A stretch of DNA of 64,000 nt from Pseudonocardia alaniniphila (GCF_022524485.1 NZ_JAKXMK010000017.1:62001-126000); one strand, 5' to 3'. Positions 16,066 through 26,454 are shown, numbered from the stretch's first letter. Numbers and translations: made by a program. Notes: generated from the letters alone by a model not told the origin.

Positions 16066-17430
16066 ATGCGCTACGTCGAGCACGTCACCGACCTGGTCGG
16101 GAACACCCCGCTCGTCCGGCTCGGCACGGTCGCGGAAGGGGTCGCCGCGCCCGTGCTCGCCAAGGTGGAGTACTTCAACCCGGGCGGCAGCGTGAAGGAC
16201 CGGATCGCGCTACGGATGATCGACGCCGCCGAGGCATCGGGGGAGCTGCGTCCCGGCGGCACGATCGTCGAGCCCACGTCGGGCAACACCGGCGTCGGCC
16301 TCGCCATGATCGCCCAGCGCCGCGGTTACAAGTGCGTTTTCGTCTGCCCGGACAAGGTGAGCGAGGACAAGCGCAACGTGCTGCGCGCCTACGGCGCGGA
16401 GGTCGTCGTGTGCCCCACCGCCGTCGAGCCGGACCACCCCGACTCCTACTACCGCGTCTCCGACCGGCTGGTCGCCGAGACCGAGGGCGCCTGGAAGCCG
16501 AACCAGTACGCCAACAAGCACAATCCCGAGTCCCACTACTTCGGCACGGGCCCGGAGATCTGGGAGCAGACCGAGGGCCGGATCACCCATTTCGTGGCCG
16601 GGATCGGCACCGGCGGCACCATCAGCGGCACGGGCCGCTACCTGAAGGAGGCGTCCGGCGGCCGCGTCCAGGTGATCGGCGCCGACCCCGAGGGATCGGT
16701 GTACAGCGGCGGCGGTGGCCGTCCGTACCTCGTGGAGGGCGTCGGCGAGGACTTCTGGCCGACGACGTACGACAAGGACATCTGCGACCGGATCGTGGCG
16801 GTCTCCGACGCCGACTCGTTCCACATGACCCGTCGGCTCGCCCGCGAGGAGGCCCTGCTGGTCGGCGGCTCCTGCGGAATGGCGGTGGCGGCGTCGCTGG
16901 TCGTCGCGCGCGAGCTCCCGGCCGACGCTGTGGTCGTCGTGCTCCTGCCCGACGGTGGCCGCGGCTACCTCGGCAAGGTCTTCAACGACTCCTGGATGGC
17001 GAGCTACGGGTTCCTGCCCCCGGCGCAGGGCGCCACCGTCGGCGACGTGCTGCGTCGCAAGGACGGTGCGATTCCCGCGCTCGTGCACGTCCATCCGAAC
17101 GAGACCGTGGCCGACGCCGTGCAGTACCTGCGCGAGTTCGGGGTCTCGCAGATGCCCGTGGTCCGGGCGGAGCCGCCCGTCATGGCCGCGGAGGTGGCGG
17201 GTGCCGTGGTCGAGCGCGACCTGCTCGACGCGCTGTTCACCGGCCGGGCGCAGCTGTCGGACCGGCTGGAGAAGCACATGTCGCCGTCACTGCCCACCAT
17301 CGGCGCCGGTGAGGCACTGGCCACGGCCATGAGCGCGTTCGCCACAGCCGACGCCGCGCTCGTGCTCATGGACGGCAAGCCTGCGGGCGTCGTGACCCGT
17401 TCCGACGTGCTGGCCTTCCTCGGCAGCTGA
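16066..17430 (+). CDS. cbs: Cystathionine beta-synthase
   Basis: A 454-residue PLP enzyme condensing serine (or O-acetylserine) with homocysteine to cystathionine, the first step of reverse transsulfuration. Lys44 in NPGGSVKDR holds PLP, EPTSGNTGVGLAM binds substrate and the phosphate loop is GIGTGGTISGTG. The C-terminal third (from about residue 335) is a CBS-domain pair with VADAVQYLREFGVSQMPVV and GVVTRSDVLAFL; in homologues it may bind nucleotides. It is the orthologue of Rv1077 and lies 109 bp before metB, as in mycobacteria. A hairpin separates the two genes. The ATG at 16066 matches family N-termini. Confidence 0.93.
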   Translation: MRYVEHVTDLVGNTPLVRLGTVAEGVAAPVLAKVEYFNPGGSVKDRIALRMIDAAEASGELRPGGTIVEPTSGNTGVGLAMIAQRRGYKCVFVCPDKVSEDKRNVLRAYGAEVVVCPTAVEPDHPDSYYRVSDRLVAETEGAWKPNQYANKHNPESHYFGTGPEIWEQTEGRITHFVAGIGTGGTISGTGRYLKEASGGRVQVIGADPEGSVYSGGGGRPYLVEGVGEDFWPTTYDKDICDRIVAVSDADSFHMTRRLAREEALLVGGSCGMAVAASLVVARELPADAVVVVLLPDGGRGYLGKVFNDSWMASYGFLPPAQGATVGDVLRRKDGAIPALVHVHPNETVADAVQYLREFGVSQMPVVRAEPPVMAAEVAGAVVERDLLDALFTGRAQLSDRLEKHMSPSLPTIGAGEALATAMSAFATADAALVLMDGKPAGVVTRSDVLAFLGS

Positions 17431-17442
17431 CCCCGGCCCACC

Positions 17443-17480
17443 AGCCACGTTCACGCCATCGGATGGCGTGGACGTGGCTT
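17443..17480 (+). terminator. Hairpin terminator after cbs
   Basis: AGCCACGT plus ACGCCATC pair with GATGGCGT plus ACGTGGCT across a two-base internal loop, giving a long stem that ends in TTT. It starts 12 bp after the cbs stop and separates cbs from metB. Confidence 0.7.
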
Positions 17481-17527
17481 TCCGGCGAGAGGGGCCACCG
17501 CGCGGCCGGGGCCGGCCGCGGTCCGCG

Positions 17528-17533
17528 TAGCGT
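17528..17533 (+). promoter_or_regulatory. TAGCGT -10 element of metB, leaderless type
   Basis: TAGCGT lies six bases upstream of the metB ATG, which has no ribosome site. The terminator before it implies that metB needs its own promoter. Confidence 0.45.
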
Positions 17534-17539
17534 GCTCAC

Positions 17540-18688
17540 ATGCGCGGCTTCTCCACCAACGCCATCCACGCCGGCCAGGAGTCGGACCCGACGACCGGTG
17601 CGGTGATCACACCGATCCACCAGTCGTCCACCTTCGCCCAGGACGGGGTGGGTGGGCTCCGCGGCGGTTACGAGTACTCGCGCAGCGCCAACCCCACCCG
17701 CACCGCGCTACAGGAGTGCCTCGCCGCACTGGAAGGCGGGCGCCACGCACTCGCGTTCGGCTCCGGAATGGGCGCCTCCGACGTCCTGCTGCGCGTGCTG
17801 CTGCGCCCGGGTGACCACATCGTCATCCCGCACGACGCGTACGGCGGCACGTTCCGGCTCGTCGACAAGGTGCTGGTGCCCTGGGGGATCGAGTACACAC
17901 CGGCTGACCTCTCGGACATCTACGCGCTGCGTGCGGCGCTGCGGCCGACCACCCGTGCCATCTGGTGCGAGACCCCCACCAACCCGCTGCTCGGTATCGC
18001 CGACATCGCGGCCCTCGCCGACATCGCCCGATCGGCCGACGCGCGGCTCGTCGTCGACAACACGTTCGCGTCGCCCTACCTCCAGAACCCACTCGGTCTC
18101 GGCGCCGACGTCGTGCTGCACTCCACCACCAAGTACGTTGGCGGCCATTCCGACGTGGTGGGCGGCGCGCTCGTCACGAGTGACGACGAGCTCGCGGAGC
18201 GGCTGCGTTTCACCCAGAACTCGGTGGGGTCGGTCCCCGGCCCGTTCGACGCGTGGCTCACCCTGCGCGGGGTGAAGACCCTCGCCGTGCGCATGGAGCG
18301 CCACAGCGACAATGCGGAGCGCATCGCCGAGCTGCTCGCCGGGCACCCCGGCGTCGAGCGCGTGCTCTACCCCGGCCTGCCCGAGCACCCCGGCCACGAG
18401 GTCGCGGCGAAGCAGATGCGCCGGTTCGGCGGAATGGTGTCCTTCACCGTGGCGGGTGGCCGGGAGGCGGCGCTGCGGGTGTGTGGCGCCACCACCCTCT
18501 TCACGCTGGCCGAGTCGCTGGGTGGCGTCGAGTCGCTCATCGAGCACCCCGGCGCCATGACCCACGCCTCGGTGGCGGGTTCGGCGCTGGAGGTGCCGGC
18601 CAACCTGGTGCGGCTCTCGGTGGGCATCGAGGACGTCGAGGACCTCGCGGAGGACCTCCGGGAAGCGCTGGACACCGCCACCCGCTGA
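17540..18688 (+). CDS. metB: Cystathionine gamma-synthase
   Basis: A 382-residue Cys/Met-metabolism PLP enzyme that joins an activated homoserine ester with cysteine to form cystathionine; relatives can also act as gamma-lyase. PLP Lys198 is in HSTTKYVGGHSD, and the family features YEYSRSANPTR (residues 44-54), FGSGMGAS and VVDNTFASPYLQNPLGLGAD are intact. Length and order match mycobacterial metB (Rv1079). With Cbs just upstream it can connect homocysteine and cysteine pools in both directions. The ATG at 17540 gives the standard MRGFSTNAIHAGQ start. Confidence 0.93.
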   Translation: MRGFSTNAIHAGQESDPTTGAVITPIHQSSTFAQDGVGGLRGGYEYSRSANPTRTALQECLAALEGGRHALAFGSGMGASDVLLRVLLRPGDHIVIPHDAYGGTFRLVDKVLVPWGIEYTPADLSDIYALRAALRPTTRAIWCETPTNPLLGIADIAALADIARSADARLVVDNTFASPYLQNPLGLGADVVLHSTTKYVGGHSDVVGGALVTSDDELAERLRFTQNSVGSVPGPFDAWLTLRGVKTLAVRMERHSDNAERIAELLAGHPGVERVLYPGLPEHPGHEVAAKQMRRFGGMVSFTVAGGREAALRVCGATTLFTLAESLGGVESLIEHPGAMTHASVAGSALEVPANLVRLSVGIEDVEDLAEDLREALDTATR

Positions 18689-18714
18689 GCCGTGGGCGGC
18701 GGCACCTCGGCGGG

Positions 18715-18942
18715 TCAGCTCTTCGCCGGGGTGTCCAGGTCGGCGGTGGTGGGTGGCTGCTGGGCGGGCTCGGGCACCACGAGGTCGCCAGGAGCGATGC
18801 AGCCGCCCACCAGTTCGTAACCGTCGGCGTTCAGCTCGTAGCGGCCCGGATCGTCGCAGCCTGCACCTTCAACCGTGGCGACGGCCACCGCCGCCAGCAC
18901 GGCGGCCACGAACAACGGTGCCATCGCCCGCAGCCGAGTCAT
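18715..18942 (-). CDS. Small secreted or membrane-anchored protein
   Basis: A 75-residue protein with an N-terminal hydrophobic segment (about residues 5-24, AMAPLFVAAVLAAVAVATVEG). Two cysteines follow, in AGCDDPGRYELNADGYELVGGC, and the tail is Pro-rich. The two cysteines could form a disulfide outside the cell. The ATG at 18942 follows a GGGGAGG site. No family is recognised. It is convergent with metB and divergent from ilvA. Confidence 0.6.
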   Translation of the reverse strand: MTRLRAMAPLFVAAVLAAVAVATVEGAGCDDPGRYELNADGYELVGGCIAPGDLVVPEPAQQPPTTADLDTPAKS

Positions 18943-19043
18943 CCGACCTCCCCGCCAGCGGCTCCGTCGGATGCCGCTACCCACTGGTTCACAGGTTACC
19001 GGGGGGCGTGGGCCCTCGCCTCCACGGTGCGAGGATGGGTGAC

Positions 19044-20285
19044 ATGGTCACCGTCGGATCCGTCGCGCCGCCCGTCGGGCTCGCGGACGTTCGTAGCGCC
19101 GCTGAGCTGCTGCGGGGGGTGGTCTCTCCCACGCCGATGGCCGGGTCCCGCGCGCTGTCGGAGATGTGCGGTGGTCCGGTGTGGCTGAAGTGCGAGAACC
19201 TGCAGCGCACCGGGTCGTTCAAGATCCGTGGCGCGTACACGCGGCTCGCCCGTCTGGATGACGAGCAGCGATCCCATGGGGTGGTGGCCGCCAGCGCAGG
19301 CAATCATGCACAGGGCGTGGCCCTGGCCGCCCAGATGCTCGGGATCGAGGCCACGGTTTTCATGCCCGAACAGGCGGCTATCCCGAAGGTCGGCGCCACT
19401 CGTGGCTACGGCGCACAGGTGCATCTCGTCGGCCAGACGATCGACGGCAGCATCGCCGCGGCCACTGAGTTCGCCGAACGCACCGGGGCCGTCTTCGTGC
19501 ACCCGTTCGACCACCGCGACATCATCGCCGGCCAGGGGACGGTCGGGCTGGAGCTGCTCGAACAGGTGCCGGACGTGCGCACCGTGCTCGTCTGCACCGG
19601 TGGAGGCGGCCTGCTCGGCGGCATCGCGGCCGCGGTCAAGGAGCAGCGCCCCGACGTCACGGTGGTGGGGGTGCAGGCCGCCGGCGCCGCCGCCTGGCCT
19701 CCGTCCCTCGCCGCAGGCGAGCCCTTGGCGTTGGAGTCCATGCGCACGATCGCCGACGGCATCGCCGTCGGGCAGCCGGGGAAGGTGACGTTCCCGCAGG
19801 TGGCGAGCCTCGTCGACGAGATCATGACGGTCGACGACGACGCCCTCTCCCAAGCTCTGTTGCACTGCTTGGAGCGCGCGAAGCTGCTGGTGGAGCCCGC
19901 AGGAGCGGCAGCGGTGGCCGCACTGTTGCAGCATCCGCGCCGGTTCGCCACACCTGCTGTGGCCGTGCTGTCCGGCGGGAACGTGGATCCCCTCGTGCTG
20001 CTGCACGTGATCCAGCACGGCATGGCCTCCGCCGCCCGCTACCTGTCGTTGCGGGTACGCGTCGGAGACCGGCCCGGCGCGCTCGCCGAGCTTTTGGCAC
20101 ACGTGGGTTCACTCGGCGCCAACGTGCTGGACGTCGAGCATTCACGTATCTCGGGCACGCTCCCACTGGGAGAGGTGGAAGTGGCGTTGGCGCTCGAGAC
20201 TCGTGGCCCCGACCACTGCGCGGAGCTGGTGGAAGCGCTGCGCGGCACCGGCCAGAACGTGGTCGAGGTGGCCGGGCCGCGTTGA
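19044..20285 (+). CDS. ilvA: Threonine ammonia-lyase
   Basis: A 413-residue fold-type II PLP enzyme that deaminates threonine to 2-oxobutanoate, feeding isoleucine synthesis or catabolism. PLP Lys60 is in QRTGSFKIRGAY, ASAGNHAQGVA and the phosphate loop CTGGGGLLGGI are present, and an ACT-like regulatory domain occupies about residues 330-413 (LSLRVRVGDRPGALAELLAHV). This short form with one ACT domain is common in actinobacteria. Two in-frame ATGs are possible, 19035 and 19044; the second has GAGG at better distance. 2-Oxobutanoate is also the by-product of reverse transsulfuration, a metabolic link with the neighbouring cbs/metB genes. Confidence 0.92.
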   Translation: MVTVGSVAPPVGLADVRSAAELLRGVVSPTPMAGSRALSEMCGGPVWLKCENLQRTGSFKIRGAYTRLARLDDEQRSHGVVAASAGNHAQGVALAAQMLGIEATVFMPEQAAIPKVGATRGYGAQVHLVGQTIDGSIAAATEFAERTGAVFVHPFDHRDIIAGQGTVGLELLEQVPDVRTVLVCTGGGGLLGGIAAAVKEQRPDVTVVGVQAAGAAAWPPSLAAGEPLALESMRTIADGIAVGQPGKVTFPQVASLVDEIMTVDDDALSQALLHCLERAKLLVEPAGAAAVAALLQHPRRFATPAVAVLSGGNVDPLVLLHVIQHGMASAARYLSLRVRVGDRPGALAELLAHVGSLGANVLDVEHSRISGTLPLGEVEVALALETRGPDHCAELVEALRGTGQNVVEVAGPR

Positions 20286-20327
20286 ACCGCGATCCGTGCG
20301 ATGTGGTCGGGGGTGTCGAGTGCTGGA

Positions 20328-20819
20328 TCAGCCTCGGAACGGCTCCGCTGACACGAGCGCAACCTTCATGTTGCCGCCGTCGGGCAACTGGTACTCGCGT
20401 GACTCGCCGACCCGCGCACCGAGCAGCGCGGCTCCGAGCGGCGAGTTCGGGGAGATCACCTGCAGGTCACCGTGGCTGCCCTCCTCACGGGAGCCCAGCA
20501 GCACGGTCTCGGTGTCCTCGTCGTCGTAGCGGATCTTCAGCACCATGCCGGGAGCGGCGACATCGGACGACGTGGGCGGCGTGCCGACGTGCGCGGTGCG
20601 GAGCAGTTCCTGAAGCTGGCGGATGCGCGCTTCCTGCTGGCCCTGCTCCTCGCGCGCGGCGTGGTAGCCGCCGTTCTCCTTGAGGTCGCCCTCTTCTCGG
20701 CGGGCGTTGATCTCAGCAGCGATGACGGGGCGGTTCGCGATCAGCTCATCGAGTTCCTGCTTGAGCCGATCGTAGGCATCCTGGGTCAGCCAGGTCACCT
20801 GGGTTTCCGTCACGGTCAT
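20328..20819 (-). CDS. greA: Transcription elongation factor GreA
   Basis: A 163-residue GreA that rescues backtracked RNA polymerase by stimulating transcript cleavage. The N-terminal coiled coil (residues 8-80) carries the acidic tip motif EEGDLKENGGYHAAREEQ, and the C-terminal FKBP-like domain includes VISPNSPLGAALLGARVGE. It corresponds to Rv1080c, again beside mca. The ATG at 20819 follows GGAGGAG closely. The mycobacterial DUF4307 gene that normally precedes greA is not seen. A terminator-like hairpin lies in its leader. Confidence 0.93.
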   Translation of the reverse strand: MTVTETQVTWLTQDAYDRLKQELDELIANRPVIAAEINARREEGDLKENGGYHAAREEQGQQEARIRQLQELLRTAHVGTPPTSSDVAAPGMVLKIRYDDEDTETVLLGSREEGSHGDLQVISPNSPLGAALLGARVGESREYQLPDGGNMKVALVSAEPFRG

Positions 20820-20933
20820 CACTCCTCCAGCCTGTCGCGGTCCATGCAGCCACGGACCGTTCGCCCGCGGGGTCGGGCACCGCCGGTGCGCGGCCCCGTT
20901 CTCGAAGGCGGCACTAGCCCCGAGTAAGGAAAA

Positions 20934-20957
20934 ACACGACCCGCCTGCGGGCCGTGT
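20934..20957 (-). terminator. Rho-independent terminator in the greA leader, probable attenuator
   Basis: Read on the minus strand: ACACGGCCCGC, AG, GCGGGTCGTGT and then TTTTT, giving a GC-rich stem with one mismatch and a U-tract, 115 bp before the greA ATG. No gene is seen between it and mca, so the upstream RNA seems to be only a leader. CCGTGT at 20970-20975 (minus strand) can pair with the 5' arm instead, as an antiterminator would. Confidence 0.6.
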
Positions 20958-21342
20958 CGGCTCACGGTAACACGGTGGCAGCCGCTCGTCGCAGCTATTC
21001 GACGAACGGTTGGGGCGTTCGGGAAGTTCCCGGCGACGTCATCGCCGCAGGTCAGTGACCCTACGACACCGAGGTCGACCGGTGGCTGCGGCCGGATGGG
21101 GGTCGGGGCGACCGCTCAGGGTAGCGGTGCCGGGCGTCTCTCCGCCGCAGTTCGGCATCCCGGGCGTGCCGCCCGTCGGGCGCCCGTTCGCTCGGTTGCA
21201 CAGCGTTACGAAGCGGGCACGGAGGTGGTCACAGGGAGCCACCACGAGGAGATCGCGAACCGGAGGGGAAGCACGTGGGGGCCATCGGTGTTGACCAGGA
21301 AGGAACAGGTTGTCGGGCTGATCTGACACCATCGTTCCGGTA
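20958..21342. other. Intergenic region between greA and mca, no gene seen
   Basis: About 385 bp between divergent genes. It must hold the greA promoter. Open frames on both strands lack resemblance to the DUF4307 membrane protein expected here by mycobacterial gene order, and none has a ribosome site or membrane segment. Confidence 0.5.
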
Positions 21343-21367
21343 GATGATCTGTCCCGATGATCTGTCC
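21343..21367. repeat. 12-bp direct repeat before mca
   Basis: GATGATCTGTCC occurs twice with a 13-bp period, 37-61 bp upstream of the mca ATG. The spacing from the start suits a promoter or regulator site. Confidence 0.4.
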
Positions 21368-21403
21368 GACGCACGTTCGACCGGAAGGACCGCAGCGACC
21401 GCC

Positions 21404-22315
21404 ATGTCCTCACTAGCACTGCACAACTCGGGACCTCTGCGGCTCATGGCTGTGCACGCGCACCCCGACGACGAGTCCAGCAAAGGTGCCGCCACCATGG
21501 CGCGCTACGTCGAGGAAGGCCACGAGGTCATGGTCGTCACCTGCACGGGTGGCGAGGCCGGAAGCATCCTCAACCCGGCGATGGACCGGCCCGGCGTGCT
21601 TGACGATCTCCCGGCGGTGCGACGTGCCGAGATGGCCCGCGCAGCCGAGATCCTCGGCGTGCAACACCGCTGGCTCGGCTTCGTCGACTCCGGTCTCCCC
21701 GAGGGCGACCCGAAGCCGCCGCTGCCGGAGGGCTGCTTCGCGGTGCAGGACCTCGAGGTAGCCACGAGGCCGCTGGTGGCCCTGATCCGCGAGTTCCGCC
21801 CGCACGTCGTGATCACCTATGACGAGACCGGCGGCTACCCGCACCCCGACCACATCCGCTGCCACGAGATCTCGGTGGCGGCCTTCGACGCTGCAGGCGA
21901 CCCCGACCTGTACCCCGGCACCGGCGAGCCGTGGCAGCCGCTCAAGCTCTACTACTCCCACGGCTTCTCCAAGAAGCGCATGGTGCTGTTCCACGAGGCG
22001 CTGCTCGCCCGCGGTCTCGAGTCGCCGTACCACGAGTGGCTGCAGAACTGGGCCGACCGCCCCGATGCGTTGGAGCGCGTCACCACCCGGGTGCAGTGCG
22101 GCGACTGGTTCGACGTGCGTGACAGGGCCCTGCTCGCCCACGAGACGCAGATCGACCCCACGAGCCGCTGGTTCTTCGTACCGCTGGAGATCCAGCGGGA
22201 GGTGTGGCCGACGGAGGATTACGAACTCGTCCGCAGCTTCGTCGATTCACCCACTCCGGAGGATGATCTGTTCGCCGGTGTCGACGCCGGGGTGGCGGTG
22301 CGCCCGGCCGTCTGA
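21404..22315 (+). CDS. mca: Mycothiol S-conjugate amidase
   Basis: A 303-residue zinc amidase of the LmbE/MshB family that cleaves mycothiol S-conjugates, releasing a mercapturic acid for export and GlcN-Ins for recycling. Zinc ligands are in MAVHAHPDDESSKGAA (residues 15-30) and GGYPHPDHIRCHE near residue 146. Mca rather than MshB is indicated by length, by YYSHGFSKKRM and by synteny with Rv1082 beside greA. It shows that the host makes mycothiol. The ATG at 21404 is modestly supported; a start at 21446 (MAVHAHPDDE) would cut very close to the active site. Confidence 0.92.
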   Translation: MSSLALHNSGPLRLMAVHAHPDDESSKGAATMARYVEEGHEVMVVTCTGGEAGSILNPAMDRPGVLDDLPAVRRAEMARAAEILGVQHRWLGFVDSGLPEGDPKPPLPEGCFAVQDLEVATRPLVALIREFRPHVVITYDETGGYPHPDHIRCHEISVAAFDAAGDPDLYPGTGEPWQPLKLYYSHGFSKKRMVLFHEALLARGLESPYHEWLQNWADRPDALERVTTRVQCGDWFDVRDRALLAHETQIDPTSRWFFVPLEIQREVWPTEDYELVRSFVDSPTPEDDLFAGVDAGVAVRPAV

Positions 22316-22323
22316 CCGGCGCG

Positions 22324-22329
22324 TACCGT
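22324..22329 (+). promoter_or_regulatory. TACCGT -10 element, leaderless type
   Basis: TACCGT ends seven bases before the GTG at 22337, right after the mca stop. No ribosome site precedes that GTG. Confidence 0.4.
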
Positions 22330-22336
22330 TCTTCGG

Positions 22337-22750
22337 GTGAGTCCCGTCGCGCCGCTTGTGGCTGAGCCCTTCCTGATCCAGGGGAGTGGTTCGGCTCCGG
22401 TCGTGCCCGTGGTGATGGCGGTGCCGGCGCAGGACCCCGCGCCCCCGCCGGGGAAGGGCCCGGAGTTCGGCGAGGCCTCGCCCGTCGCGCTCGTCGTCAT
22501 CGTGTTGCTGGCGATCGTCACGATCTTCCTGATCCGGTCGATGACCAAGCGGCTCCGGCGCCTGCCGTCCAGCTTCGGGCCCGCCGAGGACGAGCCGGAC
22601 AAGGCAGGCGACGAGCCCGAGGCGCCGGCGGACGACGAGGCCGACGACGACAAGGCGCAACTCACGGCCAACGGCAAGAAGAACGGGGCCGAGCACGGGG
22701 CGGGCGAGGCCGAACGCCGCCCAGAGGATGCCGGGGGCAGCCGGGCCTGA
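22337..22750 (+). CDS. One-pass membrane protein, Rv1083-like
   Basis: A 137-residue protein with a Pro-rich N-terminus, a single membrane helix (about residues 50-70, VALVVIVLLAIVTIFLIRSM), the motif LRRLPSSFGPAEDEPD and a long acidic tail. The FGxASPVALVVIVLL...LRxLPxSF pattern and the position between mca and the thioredoxin-domain gene identify the counterpart of mycobacterial Rv1083, whose function is unknown. GTG at 22337 is favoured by a TACCGT seven bases upstream; ATG at 22415 would give a shorter form closer in length to the mycobacterial protein. Confidence 0.75.
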   Translation: MSPVAPLVAEPFLIQGSGSAPVVPVVMAVPAQDPAPPPGKGPEFGEASPVALVVIVLLAIVTIFLIRSMTKRLRRLPSSFGPAEDEPDKAGDEPEAPADDEADDDKAQLTANGKKNGAEHGAGEAERRPEDAGGSRA

Positions 22751-22763
22751 CAGGGTTGACGGC

Positions 22764-24782
<2,019 letters not shown>

Positions 24783-24979
24783 CCCACGCCTCGCGAGCTC
24801 CGCCATACCTCGGGGGCCGCCCGGTTCCCGAGGAGGACGTGAGCAGCGGACGATTTGTCTGTTTCACCACTGATTCCCCCGATCGGGTGGGCGGCCCGGT
24901 TCACCCACCGTGAAACTCTGCGGCGCACTGCTGTTGCTGTGTAATCTCGTAATCGAACACGGCAGTGGAGGTGGAGCAG

Positions 24980-25600
24980 ATGTCTGGACGGATGCATCGC
25001 GGGTGGCACGGGCCCGGTGGCCGAGGTGGCCGCGGGCCTGGCAGGGGTGGCTGGCAGCAGGCGGACCTTCCCGGTGCTGACGACGCCGCGGCATGGCTGC
25101 AGGGGCGGTTGCCCGACGCGTGGTTCGTCGACGCCCCGGACGTGACGGTGGACCGTGAGGAGATCCTGATCGTGGGGGAGCTTCCCGCGATCGACACCGA
25201 GTTCCCCGACACGGAGGCAGGCCGGGCGGATCGGGCAGCGGCGGTGGCGGGGCGCATCTCGCGCTTCCGCGAGTCCACGCGTGACGAGCGCATCGAGATC
25301 GCTCGCCAGGCGGAGCACCGCTACCAGCGCAAGGTGGCCTGGGGCGCCCGCCTCGGGAGCACCGTCGAGCTGTTCACCGTCGCCTCGGTGCCGGTGATGA
25401 CGCGGCTGCGCCAGCCGGAGCGCATCGTGCTCGACACGCTGGTCGACTCGGGCGTTGCCCGCTCTCGTTCCGACGCGCTGGCCTGGGCGGTGCGGCTGGT
25501 CGGGCAGCACGCTGACGAGTGGCTGAACGAGCTGCGCGAGGCGATGGCGAAGGTCGACGAGCTGCGTGCGAAGGGCCCGACCGGCAACGACGGCGCATGA
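24980..25600 (+). CDS. Conserved actinobacterial protein of unknown function
   Basis: A 206-residue soluble protein. Residues 1-26 are Gly/Arg-rich and basic; a middle region (DAPDVTVDREEILIVGELP) is followed by a helical, charged part with RISRFRESTRDERIEIARQAEHRYQRKVAWG. The C-terminal RIVLDTLVDSGVARSRSDALAWAVRLVG resembles a ribbon-helix-helix segment, hinting at nucleic-acid binding. The ATG at 24980 has an excellent GGAGGTGGAG site. A hairpin follows the stop directly. No function is known to me. Confidence 0.7.
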   Translation: MSGRMHRGWHGPGGRGGRGPGRGGWQQADLPGADDAAAWLQGRLPDAWFVDAPDVTVDREEILIVGELPAIDTEFPDTEAGRADRAAAVAGRISRFRESTRDERIEIARQAEHRYQRKVAWGARLGSTVELFTVASVPVMTRLRQPERIVLDTLVDSGVARSRSDALAWAVRLVGQHADEWLNELREAMAKVDELRAKGPTGNDGA

Positions 25601-25619
25601 CCGACCCCTCGAGGGTCGG
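25601..25619 (+). terminator. Hairpin immediately after the stop at 25600
   Basis: CCGACCC and GGGTCGG around a five-base loop, beginning at the base after the stop codon and lying between convergent genes. The stem is short and there is no U-tract. Confidence 0.5.
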
Positions 25620-25660
25620 CCGCACGAACGGACGGGACGGCTCGCGGGCCGTGGCCGGGT

Positions 25661-26332
25661 TCAGAAGAGGATCAGCCAGATCGCGATGTAGTGGCAGATC
25701 GCGGCGAGCACGGTGGCCGCGTGGAAGAACTCGTGGTAGCCGAACGTGGCGGGCCACGGGTTCGGCTTGCGGGTCGCGTACATGACCGCCCCCACGGTGT
25801 AGAGCAGGCCACCGGTGAGGATGAGCACGAGCGCCGCGACTCCACCGCCGGTGAGAATCGCGGGGAGCACGAAGACGGCCACCCACCCGAGCGCGACGTA
25901 GATGGGCACGCCGACCCACGCCGGGGCGTGCGGCCACACCGTCTTCAGTACGACGCCGGCGAACGCGCCCGCCCAGACCAGGATGAGCACCCAGCGTGCT
26001 GTGCCTGGGTCCATCGCGAGCGCAGCCACCGGCGTGTACGTGCCCGCGATGAACAGGAAGATCATCGAGTGGTCGAGCCTGCGCATGACGGCCCGGCTGC
26101 GCGGTGTGCGCCAGGTGCGGCGGTGGTAGAGAGCGCTCGTGCCGAACAGGCCGAGGATCGTGACGCTGTAGACCGAGGTGGCGAGGGCGGCCCACGACCC
26201 CACCAGTGCGGCCGAGACGGCGATCAGCGTGGCGCACGCCGCGATCGACACGGCGAACGACCAGAAGTGGAGCCACCCGCGCATACGTGGCTTGACCAGC
26301 GGCGCGCCGGGAGGCACGGGGACGGTCCGCAT
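25661..26332 (-). CDS. Hemolysin III (HlyIII/PAQR) family membrane protein
   Basis: A 223-residue, seven-helix protein of the HlyIII/adiponectin-receptor family. Conserved metal-site residues appear as SALYHRRTW near residue 70, LDHSMIFLFIAGTYTP near 88 and FGYHEFFHAATVLAAICHY near the C-terminus. PAQR homologues are zinc-dependent lipid hydrolases or sensors; bacterial roles are unclear, and haemolysis should not be assumed. It is the Rv1085c counterpart in the same position and orientation. The ATG at 26332 is behind AGGTGA; a GTG at 26338 is also possible. Confidence 0.88.
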   Translation of the reverse strand: MRTVPVPPGAPLVKPRMRGWLHFWSFAVSIAACATLIAVSAALVGSWAALATSVYSVTILGLFGTSALYHRRTWRTPRSRAVMRRLDHSMIFLFIAGTYTPVAALAMDPGTARWVLILVWAGAFAGVVLKTVWPHAPAWVGVPIYVALGWVAVFVLPAILTGGGVAALVLILTGGLLYTVGAVMYATRKPNPWPATFGYHEFFHAATVLAAICHYIAIWLILF

Positions 26333-26440
26333 GCTCACCTGATCGAGGCTACGGCACTTGCGTCGACGCCTTCATGTACCGGCGGTGAACCGCAGGATGC
26401 CAGGTGGACCGCGCGTCGAAGGGGGTGACGGCCCCGGGCG

Positions 26441-26446
26441 TACGCT
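26441..26446 (+). promoter_or_regulatory. TACGCT -10 element, leaderless type
   Basis: TACGCT ends eight bases before the GTG at 26455 in the short divergent gap with the hemolysin III gene. No ribosome site is present. Confidence 0.45.
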
Positions 26447-26454
26447 GACTGCCC

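Noticed and set aside
21039..21419. 126-codon minus-strand frame between greA and mca considered as the missing DUF4307 gene
   Set aside because: DUF4307 proteins have a membrane segment; this frame has none, is Arg/Pro-rich, and enters the mca start region.
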